DNA of 64,000 bases from Microbacterium imperiale (GTDB lineage Bacteria > Actinomycetota > Actinomycetes > Actinomycetales > Microbacteriaceae), in contig NZ_JAGIOK010000001.1 in NCBI RefSeq assembly GCF_017876655.1, forward strand, positions 1,612,001 through 1,676,000. Direction: 5' to 3'. This document shows, one piece after another, positions 42,749 to 53,846 of this stretch; within the stretch, counting starts at the first letter, position 1, and the number at the start of each line of letters is the position of its first letter. The position numbers and the translations under genes are program-made. The notes beneath the pieces are model-generated. The model was not told the origin of the DNA, searched no databases, and was given only the letters and a program-made list of their open reading frames with translations.

Positions 42749-44158
42749 TCAGGCCGGGGCGGTCTGAGGTGCGGTGGCTGCGACCCAGGCGTTGTAGCTG
42801 CCTTCGATTTCGATGACGTCGTGCCCGGCGCGGCGGAGGGCGCTGGCGACGACGCTGTTGCGGACGCCGCTCTGGCAGTAGGTCAGAATCTTCCCGGCCG
42901 GCAGTTCGTCGGCGTGCCAGAGTGCTCGGCCTCCGGAGAGCTGCACGGCGTCGGGGATGTGTCCGGCGTTGTACTCGGTGCGGTTGCGGACGTCGAGGAG
43001 AAGCGCCGCGTCGACCTGGTCAAGGTCGGTCGGGGCGATCATCTTGGGCTGCACCGTGGGCAGGCCTTCGAGGGTGGTGATGAACCCGTCGACCTGGTCG
43101 ATGCCGACACGCAGCAAGTGGTCCCGGAACTGGGCTGCGGTGTTCGCTGAGTCGATGAGCAGCACAAGCGGGCGGGTTTCGGCCTCGGGGTTGTAGACCC
43201 ACGCGCCGTAACTGGCTGCCTTCGCGACCCCGGGGACGTTCAGCGCGCCCGGCACGGTGCCCTCGTGGACAAGGGAGTGGTGGCGCGTGTCGACCACGAT
43301 CACCCGGTCCGCCTCGATGCCGGCGCGAAGCTCGGGCGCGGAGTACTCGGTGAGCGGGGCGAGCTGGCCGCGCAGGGCCGGGCCGACACGATTCTGCCGC
43401 TTCATGCGCGCGAAGTACGCGTGCGCGTCAGGTTGATCGTTCAGCAGCGCGTCGATGAAGCCCTGCTCGTCGCCGGCCTCGAGGTAGGGCGCCCACCACG
43501 CGAAGCGGCGTTCGTAGCCGACCGTCGAGCTGGGGACCGCGCCGAGGGCTTTGCCGCACGCAGACCCTGAGCCGTGAGCCGGGAGAACCTGCACATAGTC
43601 GGGCAGGGTGAGGAACTGGTCGCGGAGGCTGGCGAACAGGTCGCGCGCACCGTCGAACCGGGTATCGACACCGCTGGCGGCCTCATCGAGCAGGTCAGGA
43701 CGTCCGACGTCACCGACGAATACGAAGTCTCCCGTGAGGACGTAGCCCGGCTCCGAGGAGGCGGCGCCGTCGGTGATGAGGAAGGACAGGTGCTCGGGGG
43801 TGTGCCCGGGAGTGTGGACCGCCTCGATGGTGATGTTCCCGATAGCGATGCGGTGGCCGTGCATCATCCGGGTGGCGTCCTGGAACCCGGAGCCGTACTG
43901 CCAGTCAGGGCCACCTTCGCCGGAGACGTACATCGTCGCTCCGGTGCGGGCCGCGAGCTCGCGGGTGCCGGAGAGGTAGTCCGCGTGGATATGGGTTTCG
44001 GTGACCGCAGTGATGGTCATGCCGTTCTTCGCGGCGAGGTCGAGGTAGACCTGCACATCACGGCGCGGGTCGACGACGATCGCTTCACCGGTGCGCTGGC
44101 ATCCGATGACGTAGCTGGCGTGGGCGAGGTCGTCGTCATAGAGACGTTCGAGGAGCAT
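42749..44158 (-). CDS. Persulfide-dioxygenase-like MBL-fold protein with two rhodanese domains
   Basis: 469 residues. The metallo-beta-lactamase domain carries TETHIHADYLSGTREL, HTPGHTPEHLSF and LTGDFVFVGDVGRPDLL, the metal site of ETHE1/Blh/CstB-type enzymes. The first rhodanese domain (about 275-360) lacks the active Cys (LLIDSANTAAQF); the second (about 370-465) has it in YCQSGVRNSVVA. The enzyme oxidises low-molecular-weight persulfides to sulfite. Confidence 0.92.
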   Translation of the reverse strand: MLLERLYDDDLAHASYVIGCQRTGEAIVVDPRRDVQVYLDLAAKNGMTITAVTETHIHADYLSGTRELAARTGATMYVSGEGGPDWQYGSGFQDATRMMHGHRIAIGNITIEAVHTPGHTPEHLSFLITDGAASSEPGYVLTGDFVFVGDVGRPDLLDEAASGVDTRFDGARDLFASLRDQFLTLPDYVQVLPAHGSGSACGKALGAVPSSTVGYERRFAWWAPYLEAGDEQGFIDALLNDQPDAHAYFARMKRQNRVGPALRGQLAPLTEYSAPELRAGIEADRVIVVDTRHHSLVHEGTVPGALNVPGVAKAASYGAWVYNPEAETRPLVLLIDSANTAAQFRDHLLRVGIDQVDGFITTLEGLPTVQPKMIAPTDLDQVDAALLLDVRNRTEYNAGHIPDAVQLSGGRALWHADELPAGKILTYCQSGVRNSVVASALRRAGHDVIEIEGSYNAWVAATAPQTAPA

Positions 44159-44178
44159 GGGTCTGCTTTCGGTCGCTG

Positions 44179-44298
44179 TCAGTGAGCGCAGCTGCAGCGC
44201 TCGTCGTTGGGGATGCCCGCGAGGGCTTGTTCGATGTGCTGTCCGCAGCCGGCCCAGGTGGGCTTACCGCAGGTTGAGCAGGTGATCTGTGCGCACAT
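44179..44298 (-). CDS. Zinc-ribbon micro-protein, 39 aa
   Basis: MCAQITCSTCGKPTWAGCGQ then HIEQALAGIPNDERCSCAH. Two C-x2-C pairs and paired His could bind one zinc. It is 12 bases after the thioredoxin stop, and closely resembles the longer micro-protein at 44685. Such proteins are frequent beside thioredoxin genes in this order. Confidence 0.75.
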   Translation of the reverse strand: MCAQITCSTCGKPTWAGCGQHIEQALAGIPNDERCSCAH

Positions 44299-44310
44299 AG
44301 GGGGTCCTTT

Positions 44311-44688
44311 TCAGGCGGCGGTGGGGGATTCGGCGATTTGCCGGCGCACGTCATCCATGTCGAGCTCGCGGGCCTTGCTGATCAGGAGCTCGAGCTGAGG
44401 TTCGGGGAGAGCGCCGGGCTGCTTGTAAACCAAGACGCCGTCACGGATGACCATGAGCGTGGGAATGGAGGTGATGCGGTTCGCCGTGGCGAGCCCGACC
44501 TCCGCTTCGGTGTCGACCTTCGCAAAGACGACGTCGGGGTGGCGCTCTGACGCGGCCTCGAACACGGGGGCGAACGCCCGGCAGGGCCCGCACCAAGCCG
44601 CCCAGAAGTCGACGAGGACGATGCCTTCGCTCGCAACCGTGCCCCCGAAGGTCTCGCCGGTCAGATCGATCGTGGCCATGCCCGTCAC
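44311..44688 (-). CDS. trxA: Thioredoxin
   Basis: 125 residues from the GTG at 44688, coupled by GTGA to the micro-protein upstream. Active site FWAAWCGPCRAF, cis-Pro loop ITSIPTLMVIRDG. It probably reduces persulfide or arsenate-reductase partners. Confidence 0.95.
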   Translation of the reverse strand: MTGMATIDLTGETFGGTVASEGIVLVDFWAAWCGPCRAFAPVFEAASERHPDVVFAKVDTEAEVGLATANRITSIPTLMVIRDGVLVYKQPGALPEPQLELLISKARELDMDDVRRQIAESPTAA

Positions 44689-44870
44689 TTCCCGAACAGG
44701 CGGGAGAAGAACCCACCACGCTGCGACTGCGCGGCCTGGACCTCGCCGCGGGTGTGGTTGCCGTTACACCAGTCCGATGCGGGCACGCTCTTGCGGACGG
44801 CTGCGACATGCTGTCCGCATCCCGCCCACGTGGTCTTCCCGCAGGTCCGGCACTTTGTTGCTCTGCACAT
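44685..44870 (-). CDS. Zinc-ribbon micro-protein, 61 aa
   Basis: MCRATKCRTCGKTTWAGCGQ then HVAAVRKSVPASDWCNGN and an amphipathic basic end FFSRLFGK. First gene of the leftward sulfur operon. Paralog of the 39-residue protein, with an added membrane-binding-like tail. Confidence 0.75.
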   Translation of the reverse strand: MCRATKCRTCGKTTWAGCGQHVAAVRKSVPASDWCNGNHTRGEVQAAQSQRGGFFSRLFGK

Positions 44871-44887
44871 GTGATCCTCAATCTGTA

Positions 44888-44903
44888 ATACCCCTGGGGG
44901 TAT
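44888..44903. promoter_or_regulatory. CsoR/CstR-type operator 1
   Basis: ATACCCCTGGGGGTAT, a near-perfect palindrome typical of CsoR-family sites, in the gap between the divergent sulfur operon and the repressor gene. Confidence 0.85.
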
Positions 44904-44923
44904 CAGTCCGGGGTGGACTCAGC

Positions 44924-44939
44924 ATACCCCAGGGGGTAT
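44924..44939. promoter_or_regulatory. CsoR/CstR-type operator 2
   Basis: ATACCCCAGGGGGTAT, 36 bases centre to centre from operator 1, 31 bases before the repressor ATG. Confidence 0.85.
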
Positions 44940-44970
44940 CGTGATTGTCAACTCCACGGAAGGAACGAGA

Positions 44971-45264
44971 ATGAGCGCAACCGAGATCACCACTGAGCCG
45001 TTTGCCCACGACGCCGAGGCCAAGCGGAAGGTGGTCAACCGTCTCAAGCGCGCTCAGGGCCAGCTCGCAGCGGTCATCACTGCCGTGGAAAGCGACGCGC
45101 ACTGCCGTGACGTTGTGCAGCAGCTCGCCGCCGTCTCCAAAGCCCTCGACCGGGCGGGCTTCCTCGTCATCTCGACGGCACTTCGCGACTGCATGACTGA
45201 TCCCGATGCCGACGGCGTCAGCACCCCGGACGAGCTCGAAAAGCTCTTCCTATCCCTGGCATGA
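44971..45264 (+). CDS. cstR: CstR-like CsoR-family repressor
   Basis: 97 residues from ATG 44971 with GGAAGGA upstream (a GTG at 44941 would overlap the operator). RLKRAQGQLAAVITAVESDA, HCRDVVQQLAAVSKAL and FLVISTALRDCM: two conserved Cys, but the His of copper-sensing CsoR is Ala (ALRDC). That pattern fits persulfide-sensing CstR. It is divergent from the sulfur operon and coupled to a MarR-like gene. Confidence 0.9.
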   Translation: MSATEITTEPFAHDAEAKRKVVNRLKRAQGQLAAVITAVESDAHCRDVVQQLAAVSKALDRAGFLVISTALRDCMTDPDADGVSTPDELEKLFLSLA

Positions 45265-45809
45265 CCGACGTCAGACCCCTCGACCCCGAGGCCACGCAAC
45301 CACTCCCCGCCGCGGCGCCGACCCCCGCGCTACCGCGCACCTACTGGCAAGACGAGATCTCCGAGCCGAAAGCCCTCGCCCGCCAGACCCTCGAAGCGTT
45401 GCGCACCTACCGGGCCGCAGAGGTCGCCATGCGCCGCCGCACGCGAGAAGCGATGTCGATGGCCGAATACGAGATGCTCGCTCTACGCTTCCTCCTCCGC
45501 CGCGCGGATCGAACCGCACGACCCGCCGAGCTCGCCCACTACCTCGGCATCACGACCGCCGACACGAACGCACTCGCGGACAAGCTTCAGCGCGACGGAC
45601 GCGTCGAACGCGTCGCCGGCTTCGCGATCAACCGCAGCGCATCGATCCGCGCCACCGAGACGGCCGATGCCGAGGTCCGCGACACGCTGAACGGCATGCA
45701 CCTCCGCATGTACGCCGCCGCGATGAAACTCACCCCAAGCCAACACCGGCACATCACCGGCTTCCTCGCCGCGATGACAGATGCGATCGACTCCGTAGAC
45801 CCTCGGTAG
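45261..45809 (+). CDS. MarR-family regulator
   Basis: 182 residues, starting ATGA-coupled within the cstR stop. A Pro/Ala-rich N-terminus is followed by a MarR winged helix: SMAEYEMLALRFLLRRADRT, ELAHYLGITTADTNALADKL, GRVERVAGFAINRSASIRAT. No sensing motif recognised. Co-transcribed with cstR. Confidence 0.8.
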   Translation: MTDVRPLDPEATQPLPAAAPTPALPRTYWQDEISEPKALARQTLEALRTYRAAEVAMRRRTREAMSMAEYEMLALRFLLRRADRTARPAELAHYLGITTADTNALADKLQRDGRVERVAGFAINRSASIRATETADAEVRDTLNGMHLRMYAAAMKLTPSQHRHITGFLAAMTDAIDSVDPR

Positions 45810-45839
45810 AAATTCGCGCTCGCGAGCAGCCGGAAAACA

Positions 45840-45938
45840 CGCCGGAAACGTCTGCCGCAAGACGGTTTTGATCCACGTTTCCGGCGGACGTTTTGACGCA
45901 CTCCGCGCGACGCGGTCAAAAACGATCGTTTCCGGCGG
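45840..45938. promoter_or_regulatory. Cluster of inverted repeats, candidate res/recombination site
   Basis: CGCCGGAAACGT at 45840-45851 is repeated inverted at 45875-45886; CGTTTTGAC at 45889 is echoed inverted near 45915; AAAACGATCGTTTCCGGCGG ends the cluster. The motif CCGGAAACGATCGTTTCCGG also underlies the sites near 2502 and 26001. No resolvase gene is adjacent here. Confidence 0.4.
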
Positions 45939-45992
45939 TCTACCGCTCTATGCGGCAGGGGGCGAGATACCTCGGCGTCTTAGGCTGTTTGA

Positions 45993-46343
45993 ATGGACGC
46001 GGACTGGATTGAGCATCGACGTTCCGATGATGGCGAGCTGTTGGGGTGGATGAAGCCGGCCGGTGAGGATTTCGTCGCCATCGATCTGCTTGGTCGCAGC
46101 CGCACCGAGGCGGTGGACTGGTTGACCGCGGAGGAGACGCTTGACGCGTTGGGGCTCACGTACCTCGCGGACTCCTATGAGCTCCGGCTGGACGATGGAT
46201 CCTGGCTAAAGGTGCGTGTCGCCGAAGTCTCACCCGGCGGCATCCGCCTGCAGAAGGACGACTGGGGAAACACTTTCGCAACCGAGCTGTACTACTCGAC
46301 GCAGTTTCCCGTCAACCAGGGCACCCTCCGACCGATCGCTTAG
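45993..46343 (+). CDS. Hypothetical protein, 116 aa
   Basis: MDADWIEHRRSDDGELLGWM onward, with EDFVAIDLLGRSRTEAVDWL and SYELRLDDGSWLKVRVAEVS. Predicted alpha/beta, no cysteine, no membrane helix. It has the look of a chromosomal conserved actinobacterial protein and is cut off from its downstream context by IS copy 3. Confidence 0.65.
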   Translation: MDADWIEHRRSDDGELLGWMKPAGEDFVAIDLLGRSRTEAVDWLTAEETLDALGLTYLADSYELRLDDGSWLKVRVAEVSPGGIRLQKDDWGNTFATELYYSTQFPVNQGTLRPIA

Positions 46344-46357
46344 CACCTCCGCTACTA

Positions 46358-46807
46358 GGCCGTGTGGATTAAGTCGGTCTTGATCCAGATCAGCGTGGCG
46401 GCGAGGGCTATCGCGGCGCGGTAGGAGCGGGCTGTCTTGTCTGAGCGCATCGCGATGCCGCGCCATTGCTTGAGTTTGTTGAAGCAGCGCTCGACGACGT
46501 TGCGTCCCTTGTAGCGCTCCTGCTGGGCTTCCCCGAAGTCGATGGGCCGGCCAGGCTTCCTGCGGCGGTGCGCGATCTGGTCGTCGCGTTCCGGGATCGT
46601 CGCGGCGATCTTCCGCTCCCGCACCCACGCCCTGTTCTTCTTCGACGGGTAGCCCTTGTCGGCGAGCACCCGATCCGGGCGCCGCCTCGGACGGCCGACA
46701 GCTCGAGGGACGTGGATCTGCTCGAGTGTGGCGGTCATCATCGTGGTGTCGTTGATGTTCGCGCCGGTGATCACCCAGCTCAGCGGACGTCCACGCCCGT
46801 CGCAGAC
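46358..46807 (-). mobile_element. Truncated IS5-type element, copy 3
   Basis: The left terminus GGCCGTGTGGATTAAG preceded by TA and the 3' half of the transposase (DDQIAHRRRKPGRPIDFGEA ... NVVERCFNKLKQW) are present; homology to copy 4 (55162-55611) stops abruptly at 46807. The two are almost identical over 450 bases. The other terminus and frame A are missing, so it cannot move on its own. Confidence 0.9.
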
Positions 46808-46901
46808 CTCTAGACAAGTCCTATTGCACCTGATCAGATGAGCGTTCTCGGTTTGACGAGCCGTCAGAATCTCACGTCGACCGGTGGATACAGGCTTAGC
46901 G

Positions 46902-49688
<2,787 letters not shown>

Positions 49689-50135
49689 CTGGCGTGCTCC
49701 TTGGCAGGGTGCGGTTACGCATGATCACCCGTCCAGCGCACGCTGCGCTACCGCAGTGAGCGAGCGACTGCACTGCTGTCGGCCTCCAGCTCATTTTTGC
49801 TTTGTGACCTGTGCGCCGCCGACGCGATTGCAGTCCTCTGATTGTAGACACCCGTTTCGATAATCACAATGCGTCCGTCAGAGGCAATTCGGTGCGCCAC
49901 GCAAAGAAGCGTGCTGGAGTGCAACGAGGTCGTCGCCAGCGCTCTGAATCCGGCGTTGCGGGCTTCCCGAGTGCATACGCACTTCGATCCGGTCTCGCGC
50001 GCCGCCAGCTCGGAACGCCGTCATCCTTGCGCGAGGTTGAGAAGTGAAGTCGCTGAACCCGTCGGTGGGCGGCGTCACTTTTTTGGCGGGTGAAACCGTG
50101 ACGGGGTGCACTCCTCGGCGGGCGCGTGGTGTCGG
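49689..50135. other. Intergenic stretch, no clear gene
   Basis: About 450 bases. A weak plus-strand frame 49869-50093 (MRPSEAIRCATQRSVLECNE) is open but shows no domain. A/T-richer DNA near 49790-49870 may hold the promoter of the ATPase. Confidence 0.4.
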
Positions 50136-51947
50136 TCAGAAGGGGAGGACGAGGGGCACCATGAACACGCTGACGAGGAGGACGACGATGGTGAAGGGTG
50201 CTCCGACTTTGAAGAAGTCGAGAAAGCTGTAGCGGCCGGGTTCGACCACGAGGGTGTTCACCGGCGAAGACACGGGTGTCATGAACGCGGCGGAAGCCGC
50301 CAGAGCGACAACCATCGCGAACGGATAGGGCGAGACCCCCAGCTGTGTTGCGATGCCGATCGCAATCGGACCCATCAGCACGGCCGTCGCAGTGTTCGAC
50401 ACGAAGAGCCCGATGACGGCGGTCAGCACGAAGACGCCGCCAAGCAGGATCGTCGGGTTCGCGTCGCCGAGCCCGCCGAGCAGGCCATCGACGACGAGGT
50501 CCACGCCGCCGGTGCGCTGAAGGGCGAGCGCGAACGGCAGCATTCCGACGATGAGCAGGATCGTCGGCCAGTGGATCGATCGGTAGGCGCTGGGCATGTT
50601 GACACAGCGGAAGAGCCCCATCAGCAGGCACGCGATGAGCGCGGCGATCACGTTGGGGACGATGCCTGTCATCATCAGCGCAACCATCACGAGCACCGCG
50701 CCGATCGCAAAGGGGGCCTGGTTGGCGGCGGGGGCCACTTCCTTCACTTCGGCCGGGAGGTCGAGCATGATGAAATCCTGGCGCTGCGCCTGGAGCCGGT
50801 GGATGGAATCCCAGCCGCCGGCGACGAGCAGTGTGTCGCCGGCGGCGAGGCGGATCACGGGGAATGCCGGCCCGGCGGCCTCGCGCCGATGACGGACGCC
50901 AAGCACGACGAGATCGTGCTTCTCCCGGAACCGGATGCTCCGCACGCTGAGGCCGCGCGCGGACGAGTCTGGCGCGATCATGACCTCGGCCATACCCACC
51001 TGACGTGAGTACGATTCGAAGAAGTCGGGTGTCAATGCCAGCTCTTCGAGCCGGAGACGACGTCTCTCCGCGCTGGGCACCTCCAGGTCCACCACCACGA
51101 TGTCGCCCTCCGTGAGGATCGTGTCGTCGTCGGAGGTGCGTACGGTCTTACGCCAAAGGCGGGTGCGCTCGAGCACCAGGACGCCGACCATCGCACCACC
51201 GCCGAACTCGGCATCCGCCAGTCGTTGGCCGATCAGCGGCGACCCCGCATTGATTCGATAGCGGTGCGTACGGGCGTCCACACCGTAGTCGAGGATCAGG
51301 CTCCCGAAGGAGGTGCGCGAACCGGCATCCGCGATCGCCTCCGCGCCGAGGAACCGACGAGCGACCAGCATGTAGCCGATGCCCAGGGCGAGGATGACAA
51401 GCCCGAACGGGGTGGGGGCGAAGAAGCCGAAACCGCTCAGACCGTGCCGCCGCAGCTCAGCGTCGATCACTAGGTTCGGCGTCGTGGCGATCAGCGTAAG
51501 CATGCCACTGATGAGACCGGCGAAGCTGATCGGCATCAACAGCTGCCTGACCGAGATGCCCGTTCGGGATGCCACGCTCAACGCGACCGGAATGAAGATC
51601 GCGACGACGCCCGTCGAGCTCATCACCGCGCCGAGCAGCGCGACGCAGAGCATGAGCAGCACGATCACCCGCGTCGCACTCGCACCCGCCGTACGCGCCA
51701 GCCAATCCCCGAGCCGGTACGTGACCCCCGTGCGGGAGAGCCCCTCACCCACGACAAAGAGCGCGGCGATCAGCACGACGTTCGGATCGGCGAAACCCGC
51801 GAGAGTCTCCGGGACGGAGAGAATGCCGGTCAACGGCAGCGCGACGATCATCAATAGCGCAACCACATCCATGCGCGGCCGGCCGATCGCGAACATCACG
51901 ATCGCCGCGATCAGAAGTGCGAGGACCACCGCCAGCTCCAGGTTCAC
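50136..51947 (-). CDS. SLC13/DASS-type anion transporter with RCK_C domains
   Basis: 603 residues from the GTG at 51947 (VNLELAVVLALLIAAIVMF) with GAGGGAGG upstream. Membrane halves (STGVVAIFIPVALSVASRTG, SNTATAVLMGPIAIGIATQL) flank two TrkA-C-like domains (about 210-290, 300-380). This order is typical of SLC13-family permeases of unknown anion specificity; sulfate, phosphate or arsenite-like anions are possible. Confidence 0.88.
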   Translation of the reverse strand: MNLELAVVLALLIAAIVMFAIGRPRMDVVALLMIVALPLTGILSVPETLAGFADPNVVLIAALFVVGEGLSRTGVTYRLGDWLARTAGASATRVIVLLMLCVALLGAVMSSTGVVAIFIPVALSVASRTGISVRQLLMPISFAGLISGMLTLIATTPNLVIDAELRRHGLSGFGFFAPTPFGLVILALGIGYMLVARRFLGAEAIADAGSRTSFGSLILDYGVDARTHRYRINAGSPLIGQRLADAEFGGGAMVGVLVLERTRLWRKTVRTSDDDTILTEGDIVVVDLEVPSAERRRLRLEELALTPDFFESYSRQVGMAEVMIAPDSSARGLSVRSIRFREKHDLVVLGVRHRREAAGPAFPVIRLAAGDTLLVAGGWDSIHRLQAQRQDFIMLDLPAEVKEVAPAANQAPFAIGAVLVMVALMMTGIVPNVIAALIACLLMGLFRCVNMPSAYRSIHWPTILLIVGMLPFALALQRTGGVDLVVDGLLGGLGDANPTILLGGVFVLTAVIGLFVSNTATAVLMGPIAIGIATQLGVSPYPFAMVVALAASAAFMTPVSSPVNTLVVEPGRYSFLDFFKVGAPFTIVVLLVSVFMVPLVLPF

Positions 51948-51994
51948 GCCGTCCTCCCTCAGGAGACTCCTGAAGCGTACCAACCTTCGGCTGG

Positions 51995-52388
51995 CGATGA
52001 TGATTCGGCTACCGTGCCAACGCCGCCGCACGGGTGATGGACATCCTGGCGCTGTAAGACGTCGCCGAACTCCTGCTGAAGCCGCTGTTCGGATCCCTGT
52101 CGGATCGGATCGGGGCCAAACCCGTGATCGTCGGCGGTCTCCTCGCGTTTGCGGGACTGTCGCCGTTCGGGCTTGGCGCTGACAACACCATCATGCTGGC
52201 GGTTGCACGACTGGGGGCAGGGCGCCGCCACCGCAGCGTTCTCGCCAGCGTCGTCTGCCACGGTTGCCCGCCTGGCCGGCGCTGGTCGCACGGGGCGCTA
52301 CTTCGGTCGCTATGGGTCGTGGAAGAGCCTCGGCTACACGCTCGGACCATTGCTCGCTGGGCGACTCCCCAGCACCAAGGCCGATTAG
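51995..52388 (+). pseudogene. Decayed MFS transporter fragment
   Basis: Pieces in different frames: ELLLKPLFGSLSDRIGAKPV (the MFS loop-2 motif, after an in-frame stop), then after a shift near 52215 GAATAAFSPASSATVARLAG and RYGSWKSLGYTLGPLLAG. Both ends are missing. Confidence 0.75.
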
Positions 52389-52396
52389 CCGGATAA

Positions 52397-52642
52397 AGTT
52401 ACGATAACGCCCTCGCCGAGACCGTCGTGGGACTCTACAAGACCGAGTGCGTGAAGATCGACGGCCCGTTCCGGACCGCGGACGAACTCGAGCTCGCCAC
52501 GCTCTCCTGGGTGCACTGGTTCAACGAGAACCGGCTGCACTCATCGATCGGATACCTCACACCGATCGAGAAGGAGAACGAGTACTACCGTGAGATCAAC
52601 CCCCAGCGTCAGCCGGCGCTGGGAGAACTCGCCCTCCACTAA
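52397..52642 (+). pseudogene. IS3-family OrfB C-terminal fragment 1
   Basis: YDNALAETVVGLYKTECVKI ... WVHWFNENRLHSSIGYLTPI, the rve domain end with the catalytic Glu (DNALAE). The N-terminal part is missing. Stop at 52642 is followed by ACCCGGGGCG, which recurs behind fragment 2. Confidence 0.8.
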
Positions 52643-52654
52643 ACCCGGGGCGAT

Positions 52655-52870
52655 TCGCTCTTTAAAGCCGAGCTCGTCCGCCACCGCGGACCCTGGCGAT
52701 CGATCGATGACCTTGAGTTCGCGGTCGCTGAATACATCGACTGGTTCAACCATCGCCGGCTGCACTCCGCGATCGGGATGATCCCTCCGGTCGAGGCTGA
52801 GCAGCACCACGACGATTCACACCAAGCACCCGTCGCGGACAGCGAACGGGTCACCGCGAGCCTCCGATGA
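52655..52870 (+). pseudogene. IS3-family OrfB C-terminal fragment 2
   Basis: DSLFKAELVRHRGPWRSIDD then AEYIDWFNHRRLHSAIGMIP, ending at TGA 52870 before ACCCGGGGCGCAAC. A different IS3 member from fragment 1. The repeated AACCCGGGGCG directly before and after it is likely a remnant IS end. Confidence 0.8.
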
Positions 52871-53058
52871 ACCCGGGGCGCAACATTCCCCATCGGCGCG
52901 TTACAGCGAGCCGGCCCCTGCAATCCTGTTGAGGGATAGTTTCTCGCCCGCGCGACCAACGATGGACCGGGAGGTCCGTGGGCGACCTAATCCGCGCGCT
53001 GCTACACATCCACTAGGCACGCCTGTTCCCGCTCGGCTAAGCGGATGCCGGGGCGCGG

Positions 53059-53565
53059 TTAGTGTACGAGTGCTTTGAGAGCGATCAGGGCGAGTCCCAT
53101 GCCTGCCGTTGCGGCGGCGGTGACCACCTTCACCAGGACGGGGTCGTTGCGTTGCCGGGCCGCCCACCATCCCAGTATGGCGAGGGTGACGACGCCTCCC
53201 CACAAGGAAACGTCTACTGCGGCGTCTACCGATAGTCCGAGGAGCGCGCCCGTGGTCAGGCAGGCGACCGGGACGATGAGTGCCCACAGGAGTCCGGCGG
53301 AGCGTTGGAGGCCTTCGCGGACCGCTTCTCGCCAGCTCATTGCACGGTTGCCGACGATCTCGGCGTAGACGTGTGCACCCCAGAACACCAGGACGGTGCC
53401 GATGATGCGCGCGATCAAAACCGGCAGTCCCGGGTTGTAGAGAGAGAACGCGGAGATCAGCCCCGCGGTCAGAACGGTGCCGTATACGGCCTCCGCGTTC
53501 ATGGCCCTCGACACCCACGGGTAGCGCCGCAACCCGGCGTCGAGGTCGAACCCCGAACCCTTCAC
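53059..53565 (-). CDS. Small integral membrane protein, 168 aa
   Basis: From the GTG at 53565 (VKGSGFDLDAGLRRYPWVSR), or MNAEAVYGTV further in. Five membrane helices (AVYGTVLTAGLISAFSLY, LIARIIGTVLVFWGAHVYAE, SAGLLWALIVPVACLTTGAL, VVTLAILGWWAARQ, AAATAGMGLALIALKAL). Function unknown. Upstream of it, read leftward, is the divergent riboswitch of terC. Confidence 0.7.
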   Translation of the reverse strand: MKGSGFDLDAGLRRYPWVSRAMNAEAVYGTVLTAGLISAFSLYNPGLPVLIARIIGTVLVFWGAHVYAEIVGNRAMSWREAVREGLQRSAGLLWALIVPVACLTTGALLGLSVDAAVDVSLWGGVVTLAILGWWAARQRNDPVLVKVVTAAATAGMGLALIALKALVH

Positions 53566-53736
53566 CCGCCACCACCAATTCGTCTTGCTGCTCGACGAGC
53601 AGCCTGAAGACAGCGTAGTCCTGCCAGAACACCGCTGAAGCGTCCCAGGCTCGCCGCTCTTTGGCCGTGGTTCCGGGGCCCTCTGGCGGGAGCCGACTTG
53701 ACGTGAAGCATACTTCTCCTGTTTGATGGGGCGAGA

Positions 53737-53841
53737 AGGGGAGTAATCCTCGCTCCGCATCGCCAATACGTTCCCGCAGGGGATCCGGTGCGCAGAGCCC
53801 GACAGGGCCGATGAGACCTTCACGAATCTTCGTGGAGGTCT
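53737..53841 (+). promoter_or_regulatory. yybP-ykoY-type manganese riboswitch
   Basis: Conserved GGGGAGTA at 53738-53745 and GAGACCTT at 53813-53820 frame a structured leader. AGACCT-tcac-gaatctt-cgtg-GAGGTCT (53814-53841) can pair, hiding the ribosome site GGAGGT of terC. This is the hallmark of the Mn2+-sensing yybP-ykoY class, often found before terC-like genes. Confidence 0.85.
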
Positions 53842-53846
53842 TTGAC

